Shown: positions 37,921 to 49,971 of the stretch, piece by piece | Position numbering within the stretch: position 1 is the stretch's first letter | Layout of the letters: each line of letters starts with the position of its first letter | Source: Diphasiastrum complanatum | Lineage: Eukaryota > Streptophyta > Lycopodiopsida > Lycopodiales > Lycopodiaceae | DNA: 64,000 bases | NCBI GenBank assembly: GCA_029204225.1 | Contig: CM055102.1 | Location: 24,459,390-24,523,389 of the forward strand | Direction: 5' to 3' | Position numbers and translations under genes: made by a program | Notes under the pieces: model-generated | The model's database searches: none | Told to the model about the DNA's origin: nothing | Seen by the model: the letters and a program-made list of their open reading frames with translations, nothing else

Positions 37921-38509
37921 AATCCAGACGTAGCTCATTGGAAAGCGCTAACAAGGGTCATGAAGTACATCCAAGCAACGACAACTCTCAGCATCTGCTA
38001 CGGAGGCAACCAAACTGCCAGCATCCTTGAAGCCTACACAGATGCAGATTGGGCAGGAGATGTCGACACCAGAAAATCAACTTTTGGATTTGTATTTTTA
38101 TACAACCAAGGCCCAATCTCATGGAACAGTCGGAAGAAGACCTCTGTTGCATTATCATCAACGGAATTTGAATACATAGCTGCCACAAATGCAACCAAAG
38201 AGGCAATCTGGTTAAGGCAACTGCTTGCAGATCTAAACCTTGCACAACCACTTCCTACAACAATCTATTGTGACAAACAAATCACAATAGCGCTATCTCT
38301 CAATCCGAAATTTCACTCTCAAAACAAACATATAGAAATAAGGTATCATTACCTTAGAGAAGAAGTGCACAAAAAGGAAGTAGAACTGGTTTTTCTGCAG
38401 AACAAATTACATGGCAGCAGATTACTTCACAAAGGCTCTATCAAAGGAGCAACATCTCAGATTTAATGATATGTTAAATCTGAAGATCAAAGTTTCTCAG
38501 GATCCACAT
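37921..38509 (+). pseudogene. Copia RNase H, element F
   Basis: The open frame 37960-38466 covers most of the domain: EAYTDADWAGDVDTRKSTFG holds the catalytic Asp, VALSSTEFEYIAATNATKEA the Glu, and IYCDKQITIALSLNPKFH the next Asp (usually CDNQSA). A frameshift near 38410 moves the tail (DYFTKALSKEQH, about 38418-38454) into another frame. Upstream RT is deleted, so no activity is expected. Confidence 0.9.
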
Positions 38510-38520
38510 TAAGGGGGAGT
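38510..38520 (+). promoter_or_regulatory. Polypurine tract of element F
   Basis: TAAGGGGGAGT just before the right LTR is a typical copia tract. Confidence 0.8.
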
Positions 38521-38521
38521 T

Positions 38522-39020
38522 TTAGATTTCTTATGCTCAACCTTAAACAAATCATTCAAGTAATAAACATCCTGAAACCGAAGGCTGACAACATATTTTC
38601 GGGCCTTCACATTGTTTTTTTTGAGGTTTCTTGTGCCTTAAAATGTTTTAAAGGCACCTTCTCCTTTTTCACCTTTTTTCCAACTTCGTGAAAAATGCGA
38701 CACAGTGGCCAAGTGGCCAAAATGCCTTAGAAATCATTTTTAAGGCACGTTCTTCTTTTTCGACTTTTTCACTGCCTGTAATCTAAGGCACCTTCGCCTT
38801 CTTCACTGTCTTTTAAATCTAAGGCACCTTTGCCTTTTTCACCTTTTTTCGGCTTCTTCGCTGCCTTCAGTATAAGGCTGCCCAGAATGCCTTAAAAACC
38901 ATTCTTAAGGCACCTTCGCCTTCTTTGCTTTCTTACTACTGCGTTGTTCATTTGTGCATTCCGTATGAATTCTTCTACTTGAATAATTTTGTTGCTAATT
39001 GTTGTGTTTCTGTTCCTACA
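38522..39020 (+). repeat. 3' LTR of element F
   Basis: It starts TTAGATTTCTTATGC and ends near TTCCTACA. Inside are three diverged repeats of an AAGGCACCTT-GCCTT phrase (near 38786, 38822 and 38909). Confidence 0.8.
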
Positions 39021-40038
39021 TGCCACGCTCAATCCTCGAGCTTCCGCTGCCACTCACGCCCACACGCGACTTTATGACAACCTCCCCTAGTAAGGTATCA
39101 GACCATAGATGCAGGTCATCTCATTTTACTTCTATGAGTGAGAATGAGTTAGTCAGTTACATAAATTAGTTGTCTTCCTCATGACAAGACAGACTCATGG
39201 AGAGATTGGATGTTGATGAGAGGCTCATAGCTCTAGTAGACTGGTTGACTACCCATCGTCCTTTGAGGAGATTCAGTTGACTTTACACCTTTATGGCCGA
39301 GGTGTTTTCCCTTTCCACAAGGGTTTCTTCAGCAAGGGTCCATCCCCCATCCATGCTACTACTGCTAGTGCCTCCTCTTGACATTCTCAAGATAGGGTAG
39401 AGCGTAGGAGGAGCCGCCTTAGTGTCTCCTATTGTAGAAGTTGCAGCGGCGACGATGATCCACCTGAGGTGGTCATGAGTTTCAGCACGTCATCCTAGTG
39501 CATCTCGTTGTAGGAATTCCTTTAGGTCAAGAGACACTTACTCAGAAGACAACACACAAGGCACATGATACTACGACTCCTACATTTGTCACACCTAAGT
39601 ATCCTAGCACCACTTTCACTCCTCATATTTCTCTCTCTACCCCAGACTTTGATTATCTTTCTTATACTCCATGGAGTCAGACCGGTCTGTCTTACCAGGC
39701 CACTCCACCAAATTGGTCTCCCCTCCACACTCTCGCTAGATATTCTCCCCTCCCAACTCCCTCCCAATACTCTCCATCCCGACTCCCCCCTGATACTCTC
39801 CGGATCCCTCCCCTTCTCCGATATTCTCCCATTCCGACTCCCCCCCCCCCCCCCCCCCCCCCAAGTACTCTTCTGACCCAACACCTCCCACCAATATACT
39901 CTAGTCTGTAACACCTCTCCTCTGCCTGAGGCCACTCCCATAGACACTCCCATGGCTGTATCTCCACCAGTTGACATCTTGTCATCATATGACATAGACA
40001 GGGATGGTCGCATAATTGAGAATGCTCATGGTAATTAA

Positions 40039-40482
40039 CACACATTGATTGATATGCCTACTTAAACAACCATAAACTGTTCTTCAAATTCTCCCAGAAT
40101 TCGGCTTCAAGCTAATGTCGAACTGCTCCACCCCCGACTCTGATACCATGTCAAGGATCTTACTGATGGTAGTAGCTAGCTACTTTGGTGGCAAGCAACA
40201 CATCAGTTACATTCATCAAACTACAAGAGAGAGCACACCAAAACCCTAGAGAATATTTTATAAATTGTATTCAAGAAAAGAGATAAAAATATACATATAT
40301 ACAATCTCACCTTTTTGGGAGGTATCATTATATGGCAGTTCGGTCCCCATTACGAGATGTGTGTCCCGACTCTCTATCCACTTACTGAATTATACCATAC
40401 AAGTAACGCAATGTATACCAAACTACTAAAAAGGGTAATACTAGTCAAGTGTTCAGAATAATTGGAATTATCTATTCTAACA
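40039..40482 (-). mobile_element. Copia LTR with primer-binding site, minus strand
   Basis: On the minus strand the LTR (40482 to 40149) begins TGTTAGAATAGATAATTCC and ends CTTGACA, followed by TGGTATCAGAGTCGG (40148-40134), an initiator-Met-type primer-binding site, and about 95 bases of leader. The rest of the element is missing. It sits between copies II and III of the Pro-rich repeat family. Confidence 0.85.
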
Positions 40483-42300
40483 CTTGCATTAAATATAGTT
40501 GCAATTTGTAAATTGTCTTTGGCTGCTTGCAACATTTATCCCACCCTTCATCCATTGTGTCTCGTGACACCTCTCCCAATCAGAGATCTGGTCGCAGTCG
40601 TGGAACATCTCATCTCATTTTTCCTCCATGATTGATGATGAGTTGCTCATGAATGGGGTGTCTCCCTCATGAGCAGACAAACTCAAGGAGAGATTGAGGG
40701 TTCAATGGAAGGCTTGGAATTCCAATAGGTTGGTCGACTACCCATCAGCCTCCTTTCGCTCTAAGGAGATTCAATCTCTACACTCCTTCGGCCGAGGTGT
40801 TTCCCCTTTCCATGAGGGTCTCTCTAGCAAGAACCCCCCCCCCCCCCCCCGCCCCTCCATTATAATGCTAGTGTCTCTTTTCAACATTCTCGATAAAAGA
40901 GAGATCATAGAAGAAGCTACCTCAACAGCTCCTATTGTGGAGGTTGTGATGATGATGTAGCGTTTTAGGCAGTCTCAAGTCCAACACATCCCTCTAGCAG
41001 GCCTTGTCGTAGGAATTCCTTACTTCAAAAAACTCTTACTCAGGAGGCATCATGCATGGTGTATGATACTATTACTCCTGCATCTATCACACTTGAGTAT
41101 CCTGACAGCCCCATACTCACTCCTCACATTTTTTTCTCTTAGCACCCACTACCCCAGATTTCATTTCTCCTATTGGGACTCCATGGCATCGTGGTCCCTC
41201 TTACAGGGCCACTCTACCAACTTTTTCTCCCATTCAAACTCATGCTGGTTACACTCCTATTCAGACTCCTCCCCAACCTTCTCCCTCCAAACTCCTCCCT
41301 CTTGCAAGAATTTCTCCCATTCCACCAACTTCTCCTCGGCTCGATGCCACTCCCCTTGACATTCCCTTTGTTACCTCTCCATCAGCTGACGTCTTGTTGT
41401 TTTATGACCTAGATATGGAGAGGCACATAGTTGTGAGAATGACTATGGTGTCTGTGCATCACTCGCATGAGGCAACTCATGGATGCCATATTCAACAATG
41501 ACATTTTTAAGGAGTGGTGCAAACAAGACAAATTTGACAAGAATTATGTCATTGAACAGTTTTATAGAGAGTTTCCAGTCCCCTCCCATGATATGCAATT
41601 TGATTGAAATTGGATGTTGAGCCACATGGGAAGCATGATGAGCCACCATAGATCGGAGATCCAAGATGAGGTGAAAGCTAGCAAATCTAGGCCACCCCAT
41701 GACTGGAAGTCTGCAAGGAAAGAATACTGAGACAATCCATATCGATTCGAACAACAATGAGATGCAGCTAAAAAGCGACTAGAGACTACGTGGCCTTCTC
41801 ATTTGGGTAGTGGCAGTCAGAGTCATTTTCATGCCCATTTCGTAAGTCTCCTACCCATAAGTTGAATTTGACTATAAGGAAATTCAAATCTTATCTTGCT
41901 AATCTTCTTTCACTATTCTAAATTATTTTTTTACTTTTTTAATTTCTTATCACAATTTTGTCTGTTTATGCAGAAATTTGTCATAAAGCAGTCTCCCGGA
42001 GTACAAGTATGCATATGCTAACAATATGCAATCATTACTAAAATTATTGGAGAGACAAGGAGTGAGAATCGATTGGGATGCTGCTTCTGAGGTATGGCTT
42101 TAAAATAGATTTTAGCCTCACTACATTCATATGGTATGACTATCACTCTCACCACATTTCTTGGAGAACTTATGCATCTTAGTTGCACATAGGTATGCAA
42201 ACATGTATCATAGTCCCAATCCCATGCATCGGAGTCACATGAGTCCGATGTCCATGGCCAGGACGAGGATGACTTAGCTAGATCTGATTAGATGTATCAT
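40483..42300 (+). repeat. Pro/Ser/Thr-rich repeat family, copy III, with exon-like structure
   Basis: The longest copy. It holds the same serial phrases as copy II (TCTCGTGACACCTCTCCCAA near 40560, the poly-C tract at 40834-40850, the TP/SP-rich part, and the DVLLFYDLDMERHIV phrase near 41389-41433). A further coding-like part follows: DIFKEWCKQDKFDKNYVIEQ (about 41498-41557), MMSHHRSEIQDEVKASKSRP and LGSGSQSHFHAHF, ending at a GTAAGTCT donor near 41841. An intron of about 130 bases ends TTTATGCAG (41973), and the next piece reads YAYANNMQSLLKLLERQGV and IDWDAASE to a GTATGG donor near 42092. The middle part recalls plant En/Spm-associated (PttA-like) proteins, but only loosely. Confidence 0.45.
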
Positions 42301-44595
42301 TCTAGCACATACATATGTGCGCTTACTGATTTAGTTTGTAATATATTTATGTACTTGGACTATTTATGTATAACTATTTTGTTAATCATAAGTGCCTTTC
42401 ATTAGTCTTTAATTGCATGAAATGTAACTTCAATATTTGCAAATTTTTTAATAACAATTATAAACAAATGATTTTGCATACTAGCTTAATAAGAAGTGGT
42501 GCAAAAGACTCACGGGGTTGGATGAGTCAATTTCAGGGTAGAATGGAGCCAGTGTACTAGTTTCATTCTATCCTTAAAAATAAAATATAACCTCAAAATA
42601 ATCCTTGGGGAAATCCTTTATTTGATATCTAGAATAACCCTCAAAATGATTCTCTGTATGAACCTCGGAATATCCCTCGAAAAACACTTTTGTGAACAGG
42701 GCCAATCACCTCGGATTTTTTGAGGGATATATCAAGGGGACCTCGAAAAACACTTTTGAGAACAGGGCCAATCACCTCGAATATTTCGAGGGATATGTTG
42801 AGGTACCTCAGAATATTCCTCAAAAAAAACTCTTTTTTTAACGAGACGAAAATATTCTAATATTTCTCGGGCCCCGATGCAAATTTCAAGGGTCTGTTAT
42901 CAAGGGACATATCATTGAATATATGGGCATAATAGGACTTTTCTTTTCTAACTTTTGCTTTAGAAAAGCCTCGATATTAGGGTTAGAAATGTTAAAAAAA
43001 TGTTGTAGTGTGTACACAATGGACTCAATGAAATTCAAATGTCTCAAGAATATTTGCTATTCATCGTGTATCAAAGGAAGAACTTTGTAGAGACCTCTAT
43101 CATGTTAACAGTAAAAAAAAGGTCACAAATAATTTGTTGGGGGGAGATGCAATAACTTCAAAATCACCTAGACTATCAATAAAGATCACAAGAAAGTCTA
43201 CTACCTTGTGTAAAAATTGATGTGAGAAAATTCTATTACCTTTATCTAGAATTAGCGTAAATTGTAAAATTTTGTATTTATAAATAGGTTCATTGAGCTA
43301 GTGGAATGTTTTACTATGATGGACTTTGGTTATAGTTCAAAACATCCTAGGAAAACTTTGAAATTTATTTTGAGAAAAAATAGACACCCCACAAATTAAT
43401 TCAGTTTATGAAAGACTTGAATTTTTTCAACTTATAGGAGAAAAAGTAAGTCACAAAGAATTGGAAAAAAAAAACTTAGCTCATTTCATAAGGCTTTATC
43501 TGGCACAAATTTGCTTTAAAGAACAAAAGTCCATGGGCTTCTTTTTTGTGGAAGGCATTATGAGTGGAAAAAGCTCATGGGTAACATCCATGTAAAGGGC
43601 ACTACACTTGTAGACCACACCTGTTGCCCAAAAAACATTCTTGGTCACTCTAGTGCAGTGGATAAGAATGACTGGTATTGGGGAATGGATTGACCTTTCT
43701 ATCAACTAAAATGGCCAAAAAGTTATGGTGAGGTTTTATGTCGAGACATAATTGAACGATCATTGAACCATTGTAAGGGTCACTATAAAATTCTTTCCCA
43801 AGCATAAAGGATGGCAAGGTTCCTCCTTTCTCTGCTTAAAGTTTTTTTGGGGGGGCTGCATACTTTGATGGTCGAGATATAACTCAACATTCAATTTACT
43901 CAATGGAAAGGTCATTCTAAAATCCTTTTACAAGCAACAAGGATGGCAAGGTTGTTCTCTTGGTATTTTTGAAGTTATCTTATGTGGCACACATTTGACT
44001 TTTTATATGTTTAAAATTTGTTATATAAAAGGTTGTCTCTTTCTTTACTCCCTAGAATTTCCAATGGCTTTTCAATATGTTTGAATAAAAAGTAGTAGGT
44101 GGAATCCTTTATGGTCACAAAGAAGGTCCGCAAACATTCTTGGTCACTAGACTATTGGAGCGGACAAAAAGGACCTCTAAAATCACTCTCTTTACATTCA
44201 CAAAAACTTGCCAGAAGAATCTTAAAGATGATTGCAATTTTTATGTACTATGTAGGCCTAAATCATCATACTTTGTTGAGTTTTGGAACGACTACACTTT
44301 GCAAGGAGGGTCTTTAAACAACGTAAAGTCATTGAGGCTCAACTTTGTCTCGCACTTCAGGCCTATAGTAAACTTCTCTATCATAGGTCATCATGGTACT
44401 TTTAGAAACGAAATGAAATTGTTTACAAGGTTGTTACCACAATGATGTATATGGGGTTGCCATTTCAAAAAGCCCCCTATCTTGCACTACCATGCAGTGC
44501 CTATTATTATATGCTATTAGCAACAATATTTATATTTAATTACAATTTTCTTATTCCACGGAGTCACACTGATCTCACCCAATCATTCAAGTTCA

Positions 44596-44601
<6 letters not shown>
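42301..44601. other. Spacer with two short tandem repeats
   Basis: No gene. A 56-base unit is duplicated at 42675-42730 and 42741-42796 (CCTCGAAAAACACTTTTG then GAACAGGGCCAATCACCTCG). A looser repeat of about 140 bases (GATGGCAAGGTT phrase) is at 43730-43850 and 43870-43985. The ORFs at 44099-44317 and 44140-44445 are not recognisable. Confidence 0.55.

Positions 44602-44685
<84 letters not shown>
44602..44685. repeat. (GA)n microsatellite
   Basis: About 42 uninterrupted GA units. Confidence 0.98.
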
Positions 44686-44690
<5 letters not shown>

Positions 44691-44920
44691 TCTTGACACA
44701 TGAACAAGTTAACAAAAAGGATGTCCAAGAAATAAAGACGAGAGAAGCCAAGAACAACTTGCTCATCACATGATGTACAACATTGTAAAGGGAGGAGCAA
44801 GATGCATGGTAGGATCTTCTTGTGCATTGTCCCACATGGGGCTCGACATTGTAGCATGCTCTCCCATTACCAATACCCTATTCTTGATAGTCCTAGACAT
44901 GAGGACAACGAAGGGATTGA

Positions 44921-45060
<140 letters not shown>

Positions 45061-47179
45061 AATCTAGACTCATGAACTAGATAGCTTCGACAAAAAGAAA
45101 ACGACTTGGGAAGTCAAAAACATGGCCCCCCATCATAGCCACATACAATATTGCACAAGGGGAACATGCTACTTAGGTGGCCTCTTGGTGTGCATCACCC
45201 CACTTGGTGTGCATCATCCCACACGAGGGTAGCCTCTGTGTGCACATCACCCATAGGAGGCTCGGAGACTTGGAGTACATCAACATTCCTATAGTTTACC
45301 AAGTTTTATTATGGCAAGTGAAATCATTAAATTGTTTTTGGGTTTGTTTATTATTGCTATCATTATTTGGATCATGAAATAGGTTAATGGAGTGACCCCC
45401 CAAACCCCCCAAAAGGGGGCAAGGTCGGGGCAGCCTTGAGGGCCCGGGCACCTAATCCTCTGCAGGCACAGTTTATTGTTCTCCACTAAAAGCTTGAGAA
45501 TAAGACCCCCACACCCCCCCCCCCCCCCCCCCCGGGTTCGTATCGAAGAGGAATTTGGATGCTTGTTTTTCACTCATCGTTCTCTCTCTCTTTTTCCTCT
45601 ACCAACAATTTCCTCGAGCAGCTGCTGCTGTCTCCCTTGCTACTTCCTTTCTTCTCGCGATCCATGGAGGGGGGATGGATGGATGGATCTCTCTTTCTAG
45701 CCTGCTACCTAGCCGCTACCATCTCCTACTCCTACTGATGCGCTCCTCTTGCTCTGCAGCTATCGCCTGAATTAATGGGTCTTTTTCTTTCATGCAGCTG
45801 TAGCTGAAAGCTATTATAAGCTCCTTCTTCTGCTTCTGTCACAATTTTTGGTTGCTTCCTGTTCTCAGATTCTGGGCTGCCGACAAGGCTTTCTGTTTGC
45901 CATGCTCTTTGCATCTTGTTTTGTGGGCTCCTGTCTGTTGTTGGCATGCGGCTTCGCTCCTTCTGCTGTAGCTTTTTTGTCCTTGATTGTCCAGATTGAC
46001 TCCCTATAGCTGCATAATGGCCTACTAGCTAGTACCACCTCCTTGTGCTGCATCATATAGAGGATGCTGCCTTGCTAATTGCTTAGCCAAGGTGTTTTGT
46101 TTCGCAGCTCCTTTGTGCTTGCGCTTCATTTTCACATACTTATTGGGATAGGCTACTCTGCATAATGCTGACTGTGTGTTCCTTCATCTTGAAGTACACG
46201 TCTGAAAGGCACAAGCTTTTAACAGAGAGACATACACATAGCTAGCGTGTGCGTGTGTGTGCGTGTGTGTGTGTGTGTGAGAGAGAGAGGTATAGCGGAG
46301 TAAATTTGCAGGACCACTTGACAGATCTTTCGAAGCTAAAAGGTCAGTTGTTGGTTCTTCTGAAGGAAGACGAAAATTCGAGGCTTCTGTTTTTGTTTGG
46401 TAAAGACATTCCTTATTTTGTGCAGCCATTTATGTCTCTTTCAACTGTGACAGATTGATTTCCCTTGTCAGCAACCACTAGAAACTTATAGACTGCATGT
46501 TACTAAATTTTCACTGACTAGAGAGTTTAGATAGCAAAGCTATATTGTCGATCTCAGGAAATAATCTGTTAAAAATCATCAATACTTCGTGTTCAAGTGA
46601 GTGATTAGCTATGAGAGACAAATGAAAATACTCATACGTGGATTTTTGCCTTACAAGTTCCTGATAGTTAATCTATATGTGACTGTAGAGTCTCATTATT
46701 CTTTATAGTATAAAATTCTGTTCAGGTGGATTTCCCTCCTCGTTAAACAGATGTTAATATAATATGATTTGTGTAAGTGTTCAAAAATGATATCCAGGAG
46801 TAATGAATCTATATATCCAGCTGGTTTAAAAGACGGTGTAGACAGTCTTTCACCAGAAGTTCAGGATTTCAGAAAAATGGCCGGATTTTACCTTTTCTCT
46901 ACTTTCTACTAGCAACATTCATTCATCTTAAAACCATCTGCTGGTGGCACTCGCTGCCACCAGAATCACAAATATATATTAAGCCTTTCATTGTCTGCAG
47001 AATTTGATGTATTATATTAATTCAACTACTCTATGACTTCTAGGTGAGGTTATTCAAGTTCCTGATCAACTCCTGAATTTCCCTATTCTGATTGACAATG
47101 TTAGTTTTAAAAATTCAGATCTCTCTCTTTCACTGCTTTTGATACTCTTAGTATAATTATTGTACGTATTGTACAGGCC
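45061..47179 (+). promoter_or_regulatory. Upstream region of NAC gene, probable 5' UTR and leader intron
   Basis: No ORF of note. A pyrimidine patch (45583-45602) followed by less AT-rich sequence to about 46100 looks like a plant transcribed leader. A strong splice acceptor TGTACAG ends at 47176, only three bases before the ATG, so an intron in the 5' UTR is likely; its donor is not clear (GGTAAAGAC near 46399 is one choice). A (GT)n(GA)n run is at 46246-46290 and a poly-C run at 45514-45533. The promoter itself is not located. Confidence 0.4.
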
Positions 47180-48613
47180 ATGTCTGTCTTTATGAACGGG
47201 CACTCTAGGGTCCCTCCCGGCTTTAGGTTCCATCCTACCGACGAGGAGCTTGTAGGTTACTACTTGCAGAAGAAAGTAATGTCAAGGAAAATTGATCTGG
47301 ATGTCATCCGCGACATTGATCTTTACAAATTAGAACCTTGGGATCTGCAAGGTAAACATTTCTCCTCACTATGCATATATATATGTATTGTCGTAGCGAC
47401 TTACAGCATCGCTACTGAGCACACCTCCTTGAAACACACAGACTTAAAGCTAGATTACAAGATAATTGATTTCTTGTAGAGCTGTACCTCTGAAACAAAC
47501 TTGGCCAAAATTTGTGGAGACAGAGAGATGCAAAATAGGATCTGCGGAACAGACTGAATGCTATTTCTTCAGTCACAAAGACAAGAAATATCCCACTGGG
47601 ACTCGAACAAACAGAGCCACAACTGCGGGATTCTGGAAAGCAACCGGTAGGGACAAGGCCATTCATACCAACTTCAAGCTCATCGGTATGAGGAAGACGC
47701 TTGTTTTCTACAAAGGCCGAGCTCCTAACGGCGAAAAGACTGACTGGATCATGCACGAGTACAGGCTTGAGGATGAAAACAGCAGCAGTACTAACGGTGG
47801 AAACGTAGGCATCCTGCTCTATCTAAACTCTCTAACCGCTATACGTTATTTGCTTTCTACTAAACTTTCTTTTCAGTCTGTAAGGCATTGAGACCGACCA
47901 AAGAAAGGACAATTTGCTTTTTGGTCTGGATTCCTGTTGCTGATATGCATACATGGATATCTTCACAGGAGGATGGCTGGGTTGTGTGTCGCGTGTTCAA
48001 AAAGCGAACAAGTCAAAAAACTTATCAGCGTGAATCTGCAGCTTGCTTGTACGAAGAACAGAATGTGCTATTCCCCGATGTTGACTCGCCCAAGAAGTTG
48101 ATGATCAATAGAGAAATGGCCAGTTACCATCATCAATTTCTATGCAAGCAAGAGATGCATCTCGATGATTTCAACACCTATCATGATCCTTTCTCCCAGA
48201 TGCCTCAACTTGAAAGCCCAAAAGTTGGCAACCATGCTTCCTTATCATGCCCGTTGAAGGGATTGATTTGTGGTACCGTTATGAGGCCAGAAAATCATCC
48301 ACCACGCTTGTCTTTGGAATGTGAGATAGATGACCATGAACGTATAGAAGACAGTAAATCAGAAATGCAAAATTTCAACAATAAACCAGTCACTGACTGG
48401 AGGATGGTGGACAGACTTGCAGCTTCCCAGCTTAGCCAGGAAATTGCTATGAAAGATCCTATGAGGTATAATTCTGGGGATTCTACTGGCAACAACGCTG
48501 AACTGAGGGATCATGACGTAGCTTTGCTGATGCGGATGAGCAAGGAACAACAACTACCTCAAGAATTCAACGCTGGATCATGTGAAGGTGATCTTTGGAG
48601 CTTTGGAAGGTGA
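47180..48613 (+). CDS. NAC transcription factor, VND/NST/SMB type
   Basis: Three exons: 47180-47351, 47524-47804 and 47969-48613, all with GT-AG introns, giving 365 residues. The NAC DNA-binding and dimerisation domain covers about residues 10-165: [19 protein letters not shown] (A), [13 protein letters not shown] (B), [20 protein letters not shown] (C/D), [11 protein letters not shown] (D) and [12 protein letters not shown] (E). The C-terminus has PQLESP (230-235), [17 protein letters not shown] (293-309) and a final DLWSFGR, all typical of the VND/NST/SMB group, nuclear activators of secondary-wall and root-cap cell programmes. The two intron positions are those usual for NAC genes. Residue 70 is Cys where Trp (E-W-Y-F-F) is nearly universal. 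Start chosen as the first ATG after the leader-intron acceptor. Exact orthology is not resolvable here. Confidence 0.95.
47352..47523 (+). other. Intron 1 of NAC gene
   Basis: GTAAACAT donor and GGAGACAG acceptor, 172 bases, phase 1. The acceptor was chosen because the next bases restore the expected E-R-C-K-I reading; an alternative AG at 47525 would break the frame. Confidence 0.85.
47805..47968 (+). other. Intron 2 of NAC gene
   Basis: GTAGGCAT donor and CTTCACAG acceptor, 164 bases, phase 0, joining the Asn/Ser-rich loop to [10 protein letters not shown]. This is the usual position of the second NAC intron. Confidence 0.87.
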
Positions 48614-49328
48614 AGAAGGTACACGAACTAGCCTGAGCAGCTTTCATGCGTTACCTGCAGATGTAATAGGTTCGTAAATACTGTTTGTCGAATTTCACTC
48701 GTCGCCGTTATAAATGTGAATGTCAATGCAGCAACTTCACCTTGGGATGCTAGATGAGCCCAACTATCTTTAACTTTGCTAAGCTCATATGAAAGTTAAT
48801 TGTTGGCAGCTATTGTGCTTCTGCAAAAGAAAACTGCTGACTAATTATGATCGCACGCCGCATAGGGCTTCAAAGCCGTGAAATTACACTTGATCCATCC
48901 TTTATGAGAGCATTCTTTGTTTTCAACTACCAAGCTTTTACAATGTAGCTGAAGATCTATATCATATTAGCTCACTGCAACTTACTAAGTATGATGACAT
49001 ACAGCGCTATCATAGTCATCATGCACGTACATTTAAATTCTGGTGCTTCAAGGAAAATTTGTTGTTGAAGTTTTAGAGCTCGGCCTCAATGTCTACTCTT
49101 GGTTGATACTTTGTCAATTTATAACTGCATCCAAGCCTTCCATGAAATGTACTTACTGCCCTTTAATTTTGTACAAGATTTTTCGAGTTCCTGACTCTTG
49201 ACGATGCTTGCGTTTTCTCTAGCTGGTAATTTTTGGCAACTACAGCAGTACTGAACCCAAAGCTTACTCCAAATCATCTACAGGAAGCTTGTGATGAAAG
49301 GAAATGCTACAATCATTCAGAGCTCTCT

Positions 49329-49330
<2 letters not shown>
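48614..49330 (+). other. 3' flank of NAC gene
   Basis: Presumed 3' UTR and spacer. I see no clean AATAAA signal within 300 bases of the stop; TTATAAATGTGAATGTC near 48708 is a possible weak signal region. Confidence 0.4.
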
Positions 49331-49406
<76 letters not shown>

Positions 49407-49436
49407 TACACACACACACACACACACACAAACACA
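49331..49436. repeat. Compound (CA)n(CT)n(CA)n microsatellite
   Basis: A CT block lies between two CA blocks. Confidence 0.98.
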
Positions 49437-49699
49437 TCTTGTGATCACTGCTGGGAAACCTTTTTTTGAGTTATGTTCAAAAAATAGGCAATTTTAAAAA
49501 TTTTAAACAATTTTATAATATTAATTTTTGAGAATGAGTGCCAATTCCATTCCTATACTTTGCCCATTTTTTGAGCAATGCTATTTATTTTTTTAACCAT
49601 TGAAAATTTTGAAATACGTGCACTTGTGTTATAATTATTATGTACTATTGTTAACACTATACATTACTCTCTTAAGTATGTACGTTTTTGGTACACAAG

Positions 49700-49790
49700 A
49701 CCTAATTGAGTCAGGGGAGTTGGCTAAGCCCTTAGCTTGGGAGGTCAAGATTCAAGATTTGTGAAATTGCTTTCACACAAGAGAAGGGGC
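49700..49790 (+). repeat. Possible tRNA-derived SINE head
   Basis: GTTGGCTAAGCCCTTAGC followed by GGAGGTCAAGATTCAAGA resembles A- and B-box promoter elements of tRNA-derived plant SINEs. The 3' end and target duplications are not visible. A similar arrangement on the minus strand near 51000-51045 (GAGGTTCAA and TTAGCACTTGG) may be another copy. Confidence 0.3.
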
Positions 49791-49837
49791 CAATATTGAC
49801 ATTGAGTCACATTTACATCCCTCCTCCATCAGCCCCT

Positions 49838-49971
49838 TCATCTCTATCCATCACCCCCCTTTTTCTACACACAAACCTATCTTCATCTCTATCCATCAAC
49901 CCTCCCTTTTCCACACACAAACCTATCTTCATCTCTATCCATCACCCCCCTTTTCCATGAACAAACCTATC
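49838..49971. repeat. Three-copy minisatellite, about 45-base unit
   Basis: Units start at 49838, 49882 and 49928 with TTCATCTCTATCCATCA, followed by CCCTTTTC and ACAAACCTATC. Confidence 0.9.

Larger units (their letters stand above)
37621..39020 (+). mobile_element. Copia miniature F: LTR, RNase H, LTR
   Basis: Two copies of the same LTR (37621-37920 and 38522-39020) flank only about 600 bases that encode copia RNase H. The left copy lacks its last 200 bases and is fused straight to RNase H, so a deletion removed the primer-binding site, gag, protease, integrase and RT. A polypurine tract precedes the right LTR. Confidence 0.85.

Noticed and set aside
39090-39107. Primer-binding-site-like AAGGTATCAGACC
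   Set aside because: The aligned position in copy III (near 40577-40595) shows that this belongs to the Pro-rich repeat and not to an LTR junction.
39522-40045. Minus-strand Gly-rich ORFs of 117 and 163 codons
   Set aside because: They are the opposite strand of the C-rich repeat; the plus strand has better copy-to-copy agreement.
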